A stretch of 64,000 bases of DNA, from NCBI RefSeq assembly GCF_012489685.1, contig NC_080044.1:51088964-51152963 (forward strand). The letters run 5' to 3'. Below the pieces are notes generated by a model, which did no database searches, was not told where the DNA came from, and worked only from the letters and a program-made list of their open reading frames with translations. Below, piece by piece: positions 24,957 to 35,052 of this stretch (positions are counted from its first letter, which is position 1; every line of letters starts with the position of its first letter). The DNA comes from Lotus japonicus (Eukaryota > Streptophyta > Magnoliopsida > Fabales > Fabaceae). A program made the position numbers and the translations under genes.

Positions 24957-26673
24957 CCTCCCCTCTTTCTTTTTGGCTCGGAGGGGTAGGTAGTTGATTA
25001 ATCGGCAGTTCGGTAATATGGATTTTACTATGAGATGTTTATTTATTTCTGCATATATGTTATGCCCAGATTAACATTCACTATTTGCTACGGATCAAAT
25101 ACAAAAGATTCTTTATTAAGTTTATCAATTTAAGAGTCTGTGGCATTTGCCTTCACATATGGAGAGAAGGATAAAAGCCTTTTCTGGTCCAAAAAATGAT
25201 GTTCAATTCAACGTTATATTTGGCAGGTATGCAACCTTGTCTGGTCCAAAAATGTCAATGAACTAGTAAGCACACATGGCTACTCCCAGAATCAAATAAT
25301 TGTTTGGAGATACCCCACCATGTCAAAGGTACGCACTATTTTTGTGATAAAGTGTATGTTTTCTATGTTTGCTTGAGCAAGTTTTTTACCATCTTTCTTT
25401 GTTTTATGATGCAGTTGGCCACTCTTACAGGCCATACGTATAGAGTTCTTTATCTTGCCATCTCTCCAGATGGGCAGGTACTTCATTTCTCCATTCACCT
25501 TTTCCTCTTTCCAGATTACCAAGTATCTATGACTATGACTAAGAAAATGTTTTTCTGTATTTTAATATTTATCATCTATGCAATATTTCTGGTTGTGATG
25601 AGTCTTATTGTTTCAGACTATTGTAACTGGAGCTGGAGATGAAACACTTAGGTTCTGGAATGTATTCCCTTCCCCAAAATCACAGGTAAATTATTAATTA
25701 AAATGGAGCACAAATTCATCACATCCATAACCCTGTTCTGTCTATCTACATTTATGAATATTTTAGTTTCTCGTACTCGGAACTGTCTCTATTACCGTAA
25801 TCATGACTGGAGATTAAGAGTCTGTCTAGATTTAAATTTACTCTTTTTTAGAGGGACTTCTAATTTGAAGTTTTTTTGCACTCAGGAAGCGACTGATGTA
25901 CCATTCCTTGCTTTATTTATTTATTTATTTATTTCATATTTGCACCATGAAAGAGACTGCATATAAGGGAAATATTATTTTTATTGCATAACACTTGCCT
26001 TGCATATCTCGTACACATGAAATTAACCAATTGTCAAACTGATTTAAGCAATACCAATATTTATTTTTTGATAAGCCATGAATATATATATTGAAATGAA
26101 GTACAAGGGGTACTTCAACCCAATACAAGAATAAAGAACAAAAAGAAAAAGCTAAAAATACCAACAAATTACAACAGCGCGAAAACCTTCTAACTAATGA
26201 TAACCCCCCCCCCCCTCCCCACTTTGGAGGATAGATAATAGAAAAATGCCACAAATCTAAAACCTTACTAGGAAAAACCCCCTTGGGAAAACCTTACTAG
26301 CAATACCAATATATAACCACAAATTTAAAGAGAATTTCATGCTAATCTCTTTTAAGCTCATAATCTTTATGGATAAACTATCTTTGATTGATGATTAATC
26401 AACTAACTACCCTAATGAACATTGGCAAAGTGGTTGAGGATTATATAGTTTTGGTATTTGGTTAATCTCCCACATGTGGGATACGTAGGGTAAATGCTAT
26501 GTGCAAATAACACCATTCAGTATGTAAAGTTATACAGTGTATGTAGAAGTGACTATGATCTTCTGGTTTAGTTCATTGTGTAGATGTTAATGTTTGACAA
26601 ACTGTGAACATGGATGCAGAATACTGACAGTGAAATTGGAGCATCTTCTCTTGGAAGAACTATTATAAGGTGA
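20103..26673 (+). CDS. CCS52A: CCS52A / FIZZY-RELATED (CDH1-type APC/C activator)
   Basis: WD40 activator of the anaphase-promoting complex; it drives degradation of mitotic cyclins and the switch to endoreduplication, which in legumes is needed for large nodule cells. Exons: 20103-20612, 20705-20827, 21001-21105, 23793-23972, 24070-24132, 24235-24429, 25227-25328, 25415-25477, 25617-25685, 26620-26673, giving 487 aa with GT..AG introns. Residues 1-35 are Pro/Ser-rich. The C-box DRFIPSR is at 60-66, followed by [19 protein letters not shown] before seven WD40 repeats; the protein ends in the Ile-Arg tail that docks on APC/C. Intron 3 is 2.7 kb and holds a (TTA)n microsatellite, intron 6 a (TC)n run, intron 9 a dispersed repeat. 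The sequence is of the A type (FZR1/2), not CCS52B. Confidence 0.96.
22092..22144. repeat. (TTA)n microsatellite
   Basis: About 17 uninterrupted TTA/TAT units in CCS52A intron 3. Confidence 0.95.
24894..24954. repeat. (TC)n microsatellite
   Basis: About 30 TC units in CCS52A intron 6, followed by a short C-rich run. Confidence 0.95.
26057..26290. repeat. Dispersed repeat in CCS52A intron 9
   Basis: T-run, then a stretch with GGGTACTTCAACCCAATA and AAACCTTACTAGGAAAAACC. A diverged copy with the same words in the same order lies at 43566-43800, so this is a repeat family, probably a non-LTR 3' end in antisense. It contains a C-homopolymer at about 26205-26214. Confidence 0.55.
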
Positions 26674-27452
26674 TGGCTCCTGGCATTTCACTTCAATCAT
26701 GTGGCATATTTCAAAGTTCGGGTTGATGTCGATATGAAGAGAGAAATTTGAGAACAGAGAACACCATGGTGGAACTTTGCATGGGAAAAACACCACCACA
26801 ATGGTGTGCCTTACTAATTGTAGAGCCTTTCAGGGAGCTATTTAAGTTATACTATGGCTGCTAGTGATAGATATTTATTCATGCTATTCATTTGGAGTCA
26901 TTCCATATAAAAAAGATTTTTTTTCCTCCTTTCTCTCTCCTTTTTTATTCTGTTCTGTAGTGGTCTCCTACATAATTATACATTTAAGAGAGTCATCAGA
27001 GAACATCCTTAGAAAGCTTGTAAAAGCCCTTGTATATAATTATTCTTTCTTAGGAGTGGTCTTAATATTTTCTTCCCAAGCTTCTGATTAATTACACATT
27101 ATGAAGTTTCTTTGAAATCGTGGTGTTGATTCTATGCTCTCAATTTATGATCTTATACCCCTTGGGAACGTATGCAGAAATTGATTTGAAAGATGAATTT
27201 CACTATTGACCTGTATATTTATGATCTTATACCCCTTGGGAATGTATTCAGAAATTGATTTGAAAGATGAATTTCACTATTGACCTGTATATTTACAGAA
27301 ACATAGGGAAAAATTAAGCTAGTGTTGTATTTATATTTACATCATGTGTTGCACCAGTGCAAGACTTGCAAGACTTAGTCTTGCACCTTAGCAGCCCCTT
27401 CACATCGAAGGGTTCAATTTCATATTCTTTTCTTAATGAATACATGAAGAGT
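26674..27452. other. Convergent 3' region between CCS52A and SGR
   Basis: 3' flanks of two convergent genes. It includes a 74-bp tandem duplication (27147-27220 and 27221-27294) and, at about 27345-27405, TTGCACC/GTGCAAGAC words ending TTAGCAGCCCC that resemble the right end of the MULE family at 29813 and 33139. No gene seen. Confidence 0.5.
27147..27294. repeat. 74-bp tandem duplication
   Basis: Two head-to-tail copies beginning ATGATCTTATACCCCTTGGG, differing at two or three bases. Confidence 0.9.
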
Positions 27453-28828
27453 TCACAATTTTTGTTGGGTTCCAATCCAATCACTTGAGCTCATCGGTGT
27501 AAAGCAACACTCGCAGTTTTGTTGGCATGGCTGAGTTTGAGGCATACCCTTGTCATAGGAGTAGGACCCAATTGATGTTGCACAAGCATCCTTAAGTGGA
27601 CCCCAACACTCCACCTTGTTGAATTCTGAGATGTTTGAGTGAAAGTAAACCCAAACCAATGATTCCTCCAACTCCGGGTAGTTGTTGAACAAATTTTCAT
27701 CGCCGTGAATGAAGGCCTTCAATACCTACAAAGACATGGTTTCAACTTTCAACCCTTGAAAATTGAAAGATTATTCAAATTGTTGACAAATAAGAGAACT
27801 TGCATTACATACCACTGGAAGCTCTTTGCAGAAGATGAAGTATCTTAGCTTAGCACATAGATCTAGCAGGAAATGACCTCCACTGATATGACAATGAACA
27901 TGGAGAGACATGTTTCCCTTGATCTTCCTCCACTGTGCCACCACTTCATCCCTTTGCAATCTGTTGTACCACCCCTGCAACTGCAATCTTAATTATTGTT
28001 ACCACCCAATTGTTTGAATTTTCAATGAACTCAACATCTATCAAGGTTAAACTAAACGCTACAAATCACGCTTCTCCATATGTATTAGGATCTATGAAAT
28101 CATGTTTGACTCGGTGCAAACAGTGAAACAAACACACACAGAATGATCTAAACTCTGCAATCATTTGAGATCACTTAACTTTAATATCATACTAAATCAT
28201 ATTTCAGGTCATCAGTGTGAATGATCACATGTTAGTAATGTCCCAATTCCCAAACCATTTGCCACCAGCTAAAATGAGTATTTTCATTTTTCACTGGGAA
28301 GAATGTAAAAGACCCTGTTCTCTGTTTTTCACCATGGTGATTTGTGACTTATAGCAACCATTTCTTTTCTATAAAGATGAAAATGGTTCCAAAAGAATAT
28401 ATGTAAACTAAAATTGAAAGAATCAGTTTCTTTTTTTTCCATTCTTTCAGACAAGAAATAATACCTGAGAATTGTTTATGTTGTGGGAGATAGCCAGAGT
28501 GATTTTAGAGGTGATATCACTATGAGTTAGCGTGTAAGTCCTTGGAAGATCCCCAGGGTGCTTATTTTCATCCACTCCCAAGAACAAAACCTTCAGCTTC
28601 GAAGCTTCAAACATGGCTGGCCCGAACAACCTAGCAACCTGCATCATGATCCAATCACAACAACATGATTAATAGTTCATTTCTGAATGAAAAGAAAAGA
28701 AAAAGATATACACATACAGGAAAAACAGCTTGGTTTTTCTTTCTGATTCGTCTAGTTCTGTGTGGGGAAAGAGAGAATTGCTGGCCAGAAAGTGAAGAAG
28801 TGAGAAAACCAGTAGTTAGAGAACCCAT
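27453..28828 (-). CDS. SGR: STAY-GREEN (SGR/NYE), chlorophyll a Mg-dechelatase
   Basis: Chloroplast enzyme that removes Mg from chlorophyll a and starts chlorophyll breakdown in senescence. Minus-strand exons: 28718-28828, 28465-28638, 27813-27980 and 27453-27725, joining to 241 aa with GT..AG introns. Residues 1 to about 45 are a Ser/Arg-rich transit peptide (MGSLTTGFLT start). The SGR core runs from LFGPAMFEASKLKVLFLGVD through THSDIT, the LQGWYNRLQRDEVVA block, HVHCHISGGHFLLDL and FNKVECWGPLKDA. The C-terminal cysteine-rich motif with C218, C222, C224 and C225 (PC-x3-C-x-CC) separates true SGR from SGR-like proteins, which lack it. The start is the only ATG giving a plausible transit peptide in frame. 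The gene converges on CCS52A, with stop codons about 780 bp apart. Confidence 0.95.
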
Positions 28829-29803
28829 GATTAGTTTGCTTCAAGAATTTGATGTTTCCTGAAGCTCCAGATTTGAGGGCTACCTAGTGTTTGTTAATTT
28901 GCTTCAATGAACTTGCTTTGAATTTTAGTATTGTCAAGAGCGTTGAAAATTGGAAAACGGGGTAGAGGTGGTGTTTAAGATGCGTGTGGTAGTATGTATC
29001 TGAAGTCTGAACAATGACGCTGATGATTCTAGTTAGTTGCTTTATACGGTTGGTTTGGTAATCTTACGTGTATATATATCTTTGGGGAAATAGAAAGCCC
29101 AAAGTGTTTGGTCCAAAGTGTTTAGCTTTGAATAACTACTAGTACACATTACGTGCACTTTACAGCAATTTATAAAATATAATTTAAATGAATAAACAAA
29201 TATATGTAGCAAATGAAATATGGAGCAAATTCATAAAAGTATAGAAACTAGTCATCTACTATTTATCAAGCATGTCATAATTGGATCAGACCAATTGATT
29301 CGACGAGGAACTAGAACCTATGACAATCTCATTCTTCAAGGTAACTAGAGCTTCTCAAAACCGGAGAACTTTGATTCTTCATCCTATCAATTGGTGCTTT
29401 CTTGCCAAAGTTAATACAGTTAGGTTAGAGAGAGTCAGGGAAAAATAATAAAATTCGTAGTACAATGCTTAATTTTCTAATATTGATTAATTGAAAAAGA
29501 GATGTAATTTATAAGAAGAAAATAACAACTAGACTAATTAGGAACAACATAGCATAACATCAACCGAATATCTATACGAAAATGCAACCCTAAACTATTT
29601 GATAAGATTATTCCAGAAAATAATAAAATAAATAAATATAATATCTAATCTAAACTAAACTAACTAAGTATAATATCTAAATTAAGTAGATATAATGAGT
29701 CTTCCAGTTAGACTTATTGATGGTATTTTTTTTGGACCAAGTGCAACTTATAAGGTGGCCCAATTGGCCTATCATATATTTAGTAAACAAATTAAGTTAT
29801 GAT
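28829..29803. other. SGR promoter and spacer
   Basis: Upstream region of SGR (minus strand) up to the target duplication of the Pack-MULE. AT-rich; no further gene or repeat ends recognised. Confidence 0.45.
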
Positions 29804-30519
29804 GTAATTTTTGGCGAAGTATAAGGTGCAATACGTATCAAGTGTTGTACCGGTGCCATACCTCTGACGGCCAATAGTATCATGACACCTGTTTCTGGTG
29901 TTAATGGGAAACCGGGTTATTGGGTAAAATGGTTTTTTATTGCATTTAAAATTTATTGTGTAAATGACACAAAAGCCATTTGAGTCAACCTTCTTCCTCT
30001 CTCTCTGCAACTTCCTTCTCTCTCCATCCAGACTCATCTCCGCCGGAGCTCCCATCGCCCTCTTAGAAGGCGCTGCTACCCTCTTCTCCAGTGGTCCACC
30101 TAGCCATCATCGTTGTTCTTCGCGTCTGAGTCTACCACCACCGGAGCACCACTAAGTTTCGCCGTCAACGGCAGAGCACGAGGCACGTTGAGAAGAAGAT
30201 GGTGGTGGCCAGATCTGGGATTTTGCACATTAAGAAGTCCGATCCTCGTTTGCATGTCGTTCTCTCTCCACCGCGCACACTGACGATGCTACCTTACCCA
30301 CCGCCGCACCGCGGTCCTCTCCGCCGCAACATCAACAGAGCCACCACCGCGAGCATCGCAGCCCAGCCACCACTGCAGGGACAATTTATCACCTTGGCTC
30401 CTCTATTTTTCACCACTGCATGGAATCCTTTATTTCTTTCTCAACTTCTTCCATTTTCTGGAGGCTTCTAAATGAATGAAGAGAGATTTAGGTTTTTTTT
30501 AATTTTATTTTAATTTTAA

Positions 30520-30738
30520 ATTAAGGAAAATGCTGTGGTTATAAATTCAATTGTTGGATGGAAGTCTTCGCTCGGAAGATGGTCGCGTGTGCAGGCTGAT
30601 GGTGACTACAATGCAATGTTTGGCATAACTATCTTAGGAGAAGCTGTGACAGTTGAAGATGAGATTGTGGTGACCAACATAATTGTTCTTCCCCATAAGA
30701 CTCTGAATATCAGTGTGCAAGATGAAATCATCTTATAA
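30520..30738 (+). pseudogene. C-terminal fragment of a GDP-mannose pyrophosphorylase-like gene
   Basis: An open stretch of about 70 codons ending in a stop. It reads NAVVINSIVGWKSSLGRWSR, then GDYNAMFGITILGEAVTVED and finally LNISVQDEIIL. This is the hexapeptide-repeat C-terminus of the plant GDP-mannose pyrophosphorylase-like (KONJAC-type) proteins, which help make GDP-mannose. The nucleotidyltransferase domain is absent; an AG acceptor-like sequence precedes the homology (TTAAATTAAG). It lies inside a MULE, so it is most likely a captured gene fragment. Assignment rests on remembered family sequence; expression is unknown. Confidence 0.65.
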
Positions 30739-30754
30739 TGTTAAGGAGTGAGTT

Positions 30755-32363
30755 GTACTAGTCAGTGGCGGATCCAGGACCCCAGGGTCAGGGGGTTCAA
30801 ATTTTTCAAAACAACAGGTAAAAATCTTGTATTGTTTCTTTCTAATCCAAACACTAAAAGCAAATTGAAATCTAAAAACAAATTGAAATCACTTTCAATT
30901 GAAATCTAAAAGCAGAATTTTGGTGGCTCGGAATACTTTTTCTTTGACAAAAAACAATGGACTATGATCTTAATTACATTTTGCAATGAGTTGTTTACAT
31001 ATTTATCTTACATGTATACATCAGCCATCAATGTATGTAAGAAAAAACAACTAAAAGAACACAGAAGATCTTTTTTTTATAAGCCAAAGTAACATTAAAA
31101 TGCAAAGGGGTGCCCATCCATTTACAAAAGAAATCAGATACAATCAAGCAATTAAAGAAAAGAAGAAAACCAGATACAGGGAGAAAGAAAACCAAAACAA
31201 AACAAGGGAAAAAAAATGAGAAATGCACAGAGGTGCTAACATGAAGTACAAGTTGAAATTAAATCATCAACCAGCACACTTTCCCCACAATCCAAACCAA
31301 AACCAACATATTCTTCAATCATCACCCAAATAACCAGCCGTTGTAAAAAAGAATTCACATTGCTCACTTGATGACCTAGACCATAATCAGAATTCTTAAT
31401 ATATCTTATGGCCAATAATCAAGATCAAGATTGTGTTGTCCAAACAGCACTTACATAGCACAATCACATTCACATAAGCAGTTTGCTTCAACCCAGTATA
31501 CAAAGAGTAATCAAAAACAAAAGAAAAGAAAGAAAAGAATAGGGGAAAGGAATGAAAAGAAACAGATCAGGGTAGCAATTAGAGGATAAAAGAAACTACC
31601 TATATAAACCAAGAGTATATATATGATTAAAAGCACACGTAGTGCCATCATAATACAAAGTAGACCCAAAGGACAAAGATAAACATACAGCAGCAAAAAA
31701 GAGAAAAAACAAAACCAGAGGAGAGATTGGGGGTCGCAGCAAGTGAGCATTGGAACAAAAGTTTCAAGAGTCAAAGCTTCAAATCCCCAACAAAGTCTGC
31801 TTAAGCAATGGTACACCACCTCAACAAAGACTCAAATTTCATCTCCTTAAATCTACCCGATGTTGGAAATCAGATTGCAGCCTTTAGACATAATAGTGAG
31901 AGCATCAAAAATTCAAAATTGCTTTCTTATGTTTCTGAAAAATTATCCCGTTTTGCATAAACATAAGAGAGAGCAAGGAAAATTCAAAACCAAAAATCAA
32001 TTTAGCAACCTTACCTTACCCACCCAGTAACCCTCTGATAGAGATAGAGAGGCATGAGTAGTGAGACAGAGACTGCGAGAGTAAGAGGTGAGGCTGGTGG
32101 TGGTGGCCGCTTGGCCGGTGGACGGGTGTTTGACGGCTTAACCTAGGGTAGAGAGAGACATGCCAGACTACGAGAGAAAGAGGGTGAGGTTGTGTCGCTG
32201 TGAGTACGTGTGAGAGAGAGGAGTAAGTGGGGTTCAAGGTGCAAAATAAAAATCTCAGGGGTTCAAAAAAAAACCTATACAAGGGAATAAGTGAAATTTA
32301 TATTTTTCCAGGGGGTTCAGTTGAACCCCCTCACTATAGTGTGGGTCCGCCCCTGGTACTAGT
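30755..32363. mobile_element. hAT-type non-autonomous transposon, nested
   Basis: The element is 30763-32355. The 8-bp words GTACTAGT on both sides (30755-30762 and 32356-32363) are a perfect target duplication of hAT size. The ends are short inverted repeats CAGTGGCGGATCCA / CAGGGGCGGACCCA, with GGGGGTTCAA repeated just inside both ends. No transposase frame is seen. It contains an older dispersed repeat at about 31068-31240. It is inserted in the Pack-MULE, 25 bp after the captured gene fragment. Confidence 0.85.
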
Positions 32364-33129
32364 CACACATCAAAAGAAGAGGTTTCTAGCATATTGATAT
32401 TGAGTTTTCCATTTCTATGTCGAATTTGAATTTGTTTCACATAGGGGTGACAAATTAGTTTCATGTCCAGGAAAATGGAAATATTGACTTTAAGCACCAC
32501 ATCATATAAGAAGCACCACTTCATAGAAGAAGTGCCTGGAATTTTTGGCTTACATATAGACATTCCAATTTCTATGCCTTTATGACGATGATACTGGATG
32601 TGGAATTTATGAACTTCAAATGTTCCACCACGTCGGAGAAATTTCTCAATCGATCAGTCAAACATGTACGGGGAAGGGCATGATTGGAGTGCGGCGGCGT
32701 GTAGCGGCGTGCAGCGGCACGGCGACAGAAGGGTTTCGGCGCCATGGTGGTGTAGGAGAATATTAAGGGTGTTTTTGTCAACTTAATTTTTATTTTATCT
32801 TTTCAATTTTCTTTACAGCAGGTAAAAAACCTGTTATAATAGGTGATTTTCACTCTTGCACCGTACAAGACTTAATCCTCAAATGCACCCTAACAGCCAC
32901 CGTAATTTTTGACAAAAAAAAAAGTTATGATGTAATTTAGTTGGACACGTCAAGTTTAATATATTTGAAGTTTTGTTAGCGTTTAGAAAAAAATGATTTT
33001 TTTCACTTGAAACCTGAATCAAAATTACAATCAACTCCTGTAACCAAACGGCCCGGAGTTTTGCACGGGCTTGTCTTGTTCTATCAGAGTTTGTTTCCAC
33101 CTCCTTTTTACCTGTGAAATGTAGAGTCA

Positions 33130-34417
33130 TGAAAATAAGGTGGAGTATAAGGTGCAATAGCTGTTGGGTCATGCACCGGTGCAAGGCACTTTCACAACCA
33201 CAAAAATAGAATATTCTGTTAAGATTCCATATGGGTTACCTATTGAACTTGTAATTTTAGATTTATAATTTATTATGATTTTAATTTGTCTTTTACATTA
33301 AAACCCCTACTTTTCTTCCTCAATACTTGAAAGATTCAAATCTCAGAAAACTGAGACACAGAAGCACAAATCATAATACGCTTGAATCAACAATGTAGCT
33401 ATGGAAGAATCTCTACACAACAATAAAGGGGAGAACACCTCAATCTTTCTCTGGAAAATACACAAACAATCCATTTTAATTTTAAAATCCTTCACCCCAA
33501 TACCCAAAACCTTGTATCAATCCAGAATTTTTTTAAGAGGAAGTTGTAACACACTCAATACCTTGACCAAAATTATATCAAAATAATTAAATGAGATCAG
33601 AATAAAAATAAGAACCAAACCCAGATTTTGAACTACCATTTCTCAGAATCAGACCCACACTAGAGGTTAGCCATCGTCGCTGGGAAGATGATCTGGGTGC
33701 AAATGGACCTCGGAACCTGAAAAGAGCACCAAATCTGGGTTGTCTCCGAATGAGGGTTTGAATTTTCTCGATCTGATTGGTTGTGGCAGCGATTGTTCCT
33801 GATGGAACTTTGATGCAACCCCATTTCCGCCGCCACGGTTGAATAACTGCTTCAGCTTCTGGGTCGCAGAGAACGCTGGCGAGGTGGTTGGAGGCGCGAC
33901 TCAGGAAAGGGGAGGTGGTGTGGCGGAGGTCGTTGTTCTTCGAGTGAACCAGATTTGGTTAGTCCATGCCTATCTGTCACTGAAAATCTTTTGGCTGTCC
34001 AGATCTGGGTTAGACGCATTCACGGTGGTGGGTTGGATCTTTGGGCGAATCTGGGTTTCGATGGTGGTTTGTGCTCATCGAGTTCTTTTCATTTTTATTT
34101 ATGCAATCTCTGATCATGTGGGATCATCACTTTCTTTCCACGCTGTGTTTTCTTCATTCTCTTTTGTTGATTTTGATTTTGATATATGAGCAACATGCAT
34201 GATTTTTGATATTCTGCAACATGTTGAAGGGAGAGGCAGAGAGAAGGGAGAAGGAGAGGTAGAGAGAAGGTAGAATGTAAAAGGGGTATTTTTGTAATCT
34301 TCTATTATTATTATTTTTATTAGCAGGTTACTAAACCCACTATTGTGGGTCATTTTAGCTCTTGCACGGTGCAAGACCTTAGGGTGCACTTGCACCCTAA
34401 CAGCCACCTGAAAATAA
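33130..34417. mobile_element. Second MULE of the same family
   Basis: The element is 33139-34408 (1270 bp) between 9-bp duplications TGAAAATAA (33130-33138 and 34409-34417). Ends: GGTGGAGTATAAGGTGCAAT at the left; the right end, complemented, is GGTGGCTGTTAGGGTGCAAG. The right subterminal region shows strong self-complementary words (AGGGTGCACTTGCACCCT and TTGCACGGTGCAA). The subterminal AGCAGGTTACTAAACC region is shared with the right end of the 29813-32901 element. The inside has no transposase; a possible plus-strand frame at 33839-34189 is of no known family. Confidence 0.8.
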
Positions 34418-35052
34418 CTGCTCACTCAGATTGTACCAAACTTGGATAATGAGTAACATATGAGACATGATACAAGACAATCTGCAACAGTTAATTTCAT
34501 AATAATTGTACGCACCTCCCTTGTTTTTTTCCTTCTCAGCTATTCATATTCACTTGTGTACAAACGATTGGTATAGTTTAGATTTACTGAATTTTTTTAC
34601 GACTGCGGGTAGCTTACTGAATTCTTTAACAATTGTTTCGCCATGTGCCTATTTGGCCTATTTGGACTATATGGTTTTCTGAGGGTAGTAATCATTTATC
34701 CACCAGCAACCCAACATTTCCTCAATGCTCGTTTCCCCTTGTAAAAAACAAGGTTGATGTACCATTTAAACAAATCAAAGATCCGAAATTGAAATAATCC
34801 GTTAGAATATTAGGACTTTGTTGAAAGGAATTATTTTAGTTAGACAGTTCACAATCATCCTTGTGATTGTTGGTACACAACACGAATTAAGTATCTTAAC
34901 CAGAAATGAAAGATAACAGGATGAGGGAAGCAGATTACAGCCCTGCTTATGTATATACTAGTACTATTTTTTTTTCTTCGAACAGCAAAATATAGTGATT
35001 AGATAGAAACCTTTGTAGCATTATGTATTTCTTGCAGCTTTCAACTTTAATT
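34418..35052. other. Spacer and 3' flank of the MADS-box gene
   Basis: AT-rich sequence between the second MULE and the stop codon of the minus-strand MADS gene. Nothing else recognised. Confidence 0.45.

Larger units (their letters stand above)
29804..32910. mobile_element. Pack-MULE-like element with 9-bp target duplication
   Basis: The element proper is 29813-32901. Identical 9-bp words GTAATTTTT flank it (29804-29812 and 32902-32910), as expected for Mutator-like transposons. The ends are imperfect inverted repeats: GGCGAAGTATAAGGTGCAAT at the left, GGTGGCTGTTAGGGTGCA (complement of the right end). The same ends are found on the second MULE at 33139-34408. No transposase is present. It carries a gene fragment (30520-30738) and has itself been interrupted by a hAT element (30763-32355); without that insertion it would be about 1.5 kb. 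Confidence 0.8.

Noticed and set aside
26074..26110. Possible tRNA or small RNA gene in the dispersed repeat
   Set aside because: No cloverleaf or polymerase III boxes could be read; it is only a repeat family.
30199..30471. 90-codon frame inside the Pack-MULE
   Set aside because: Pro/Arg-rich translation of GC-rich non-coding sequence; no family match.
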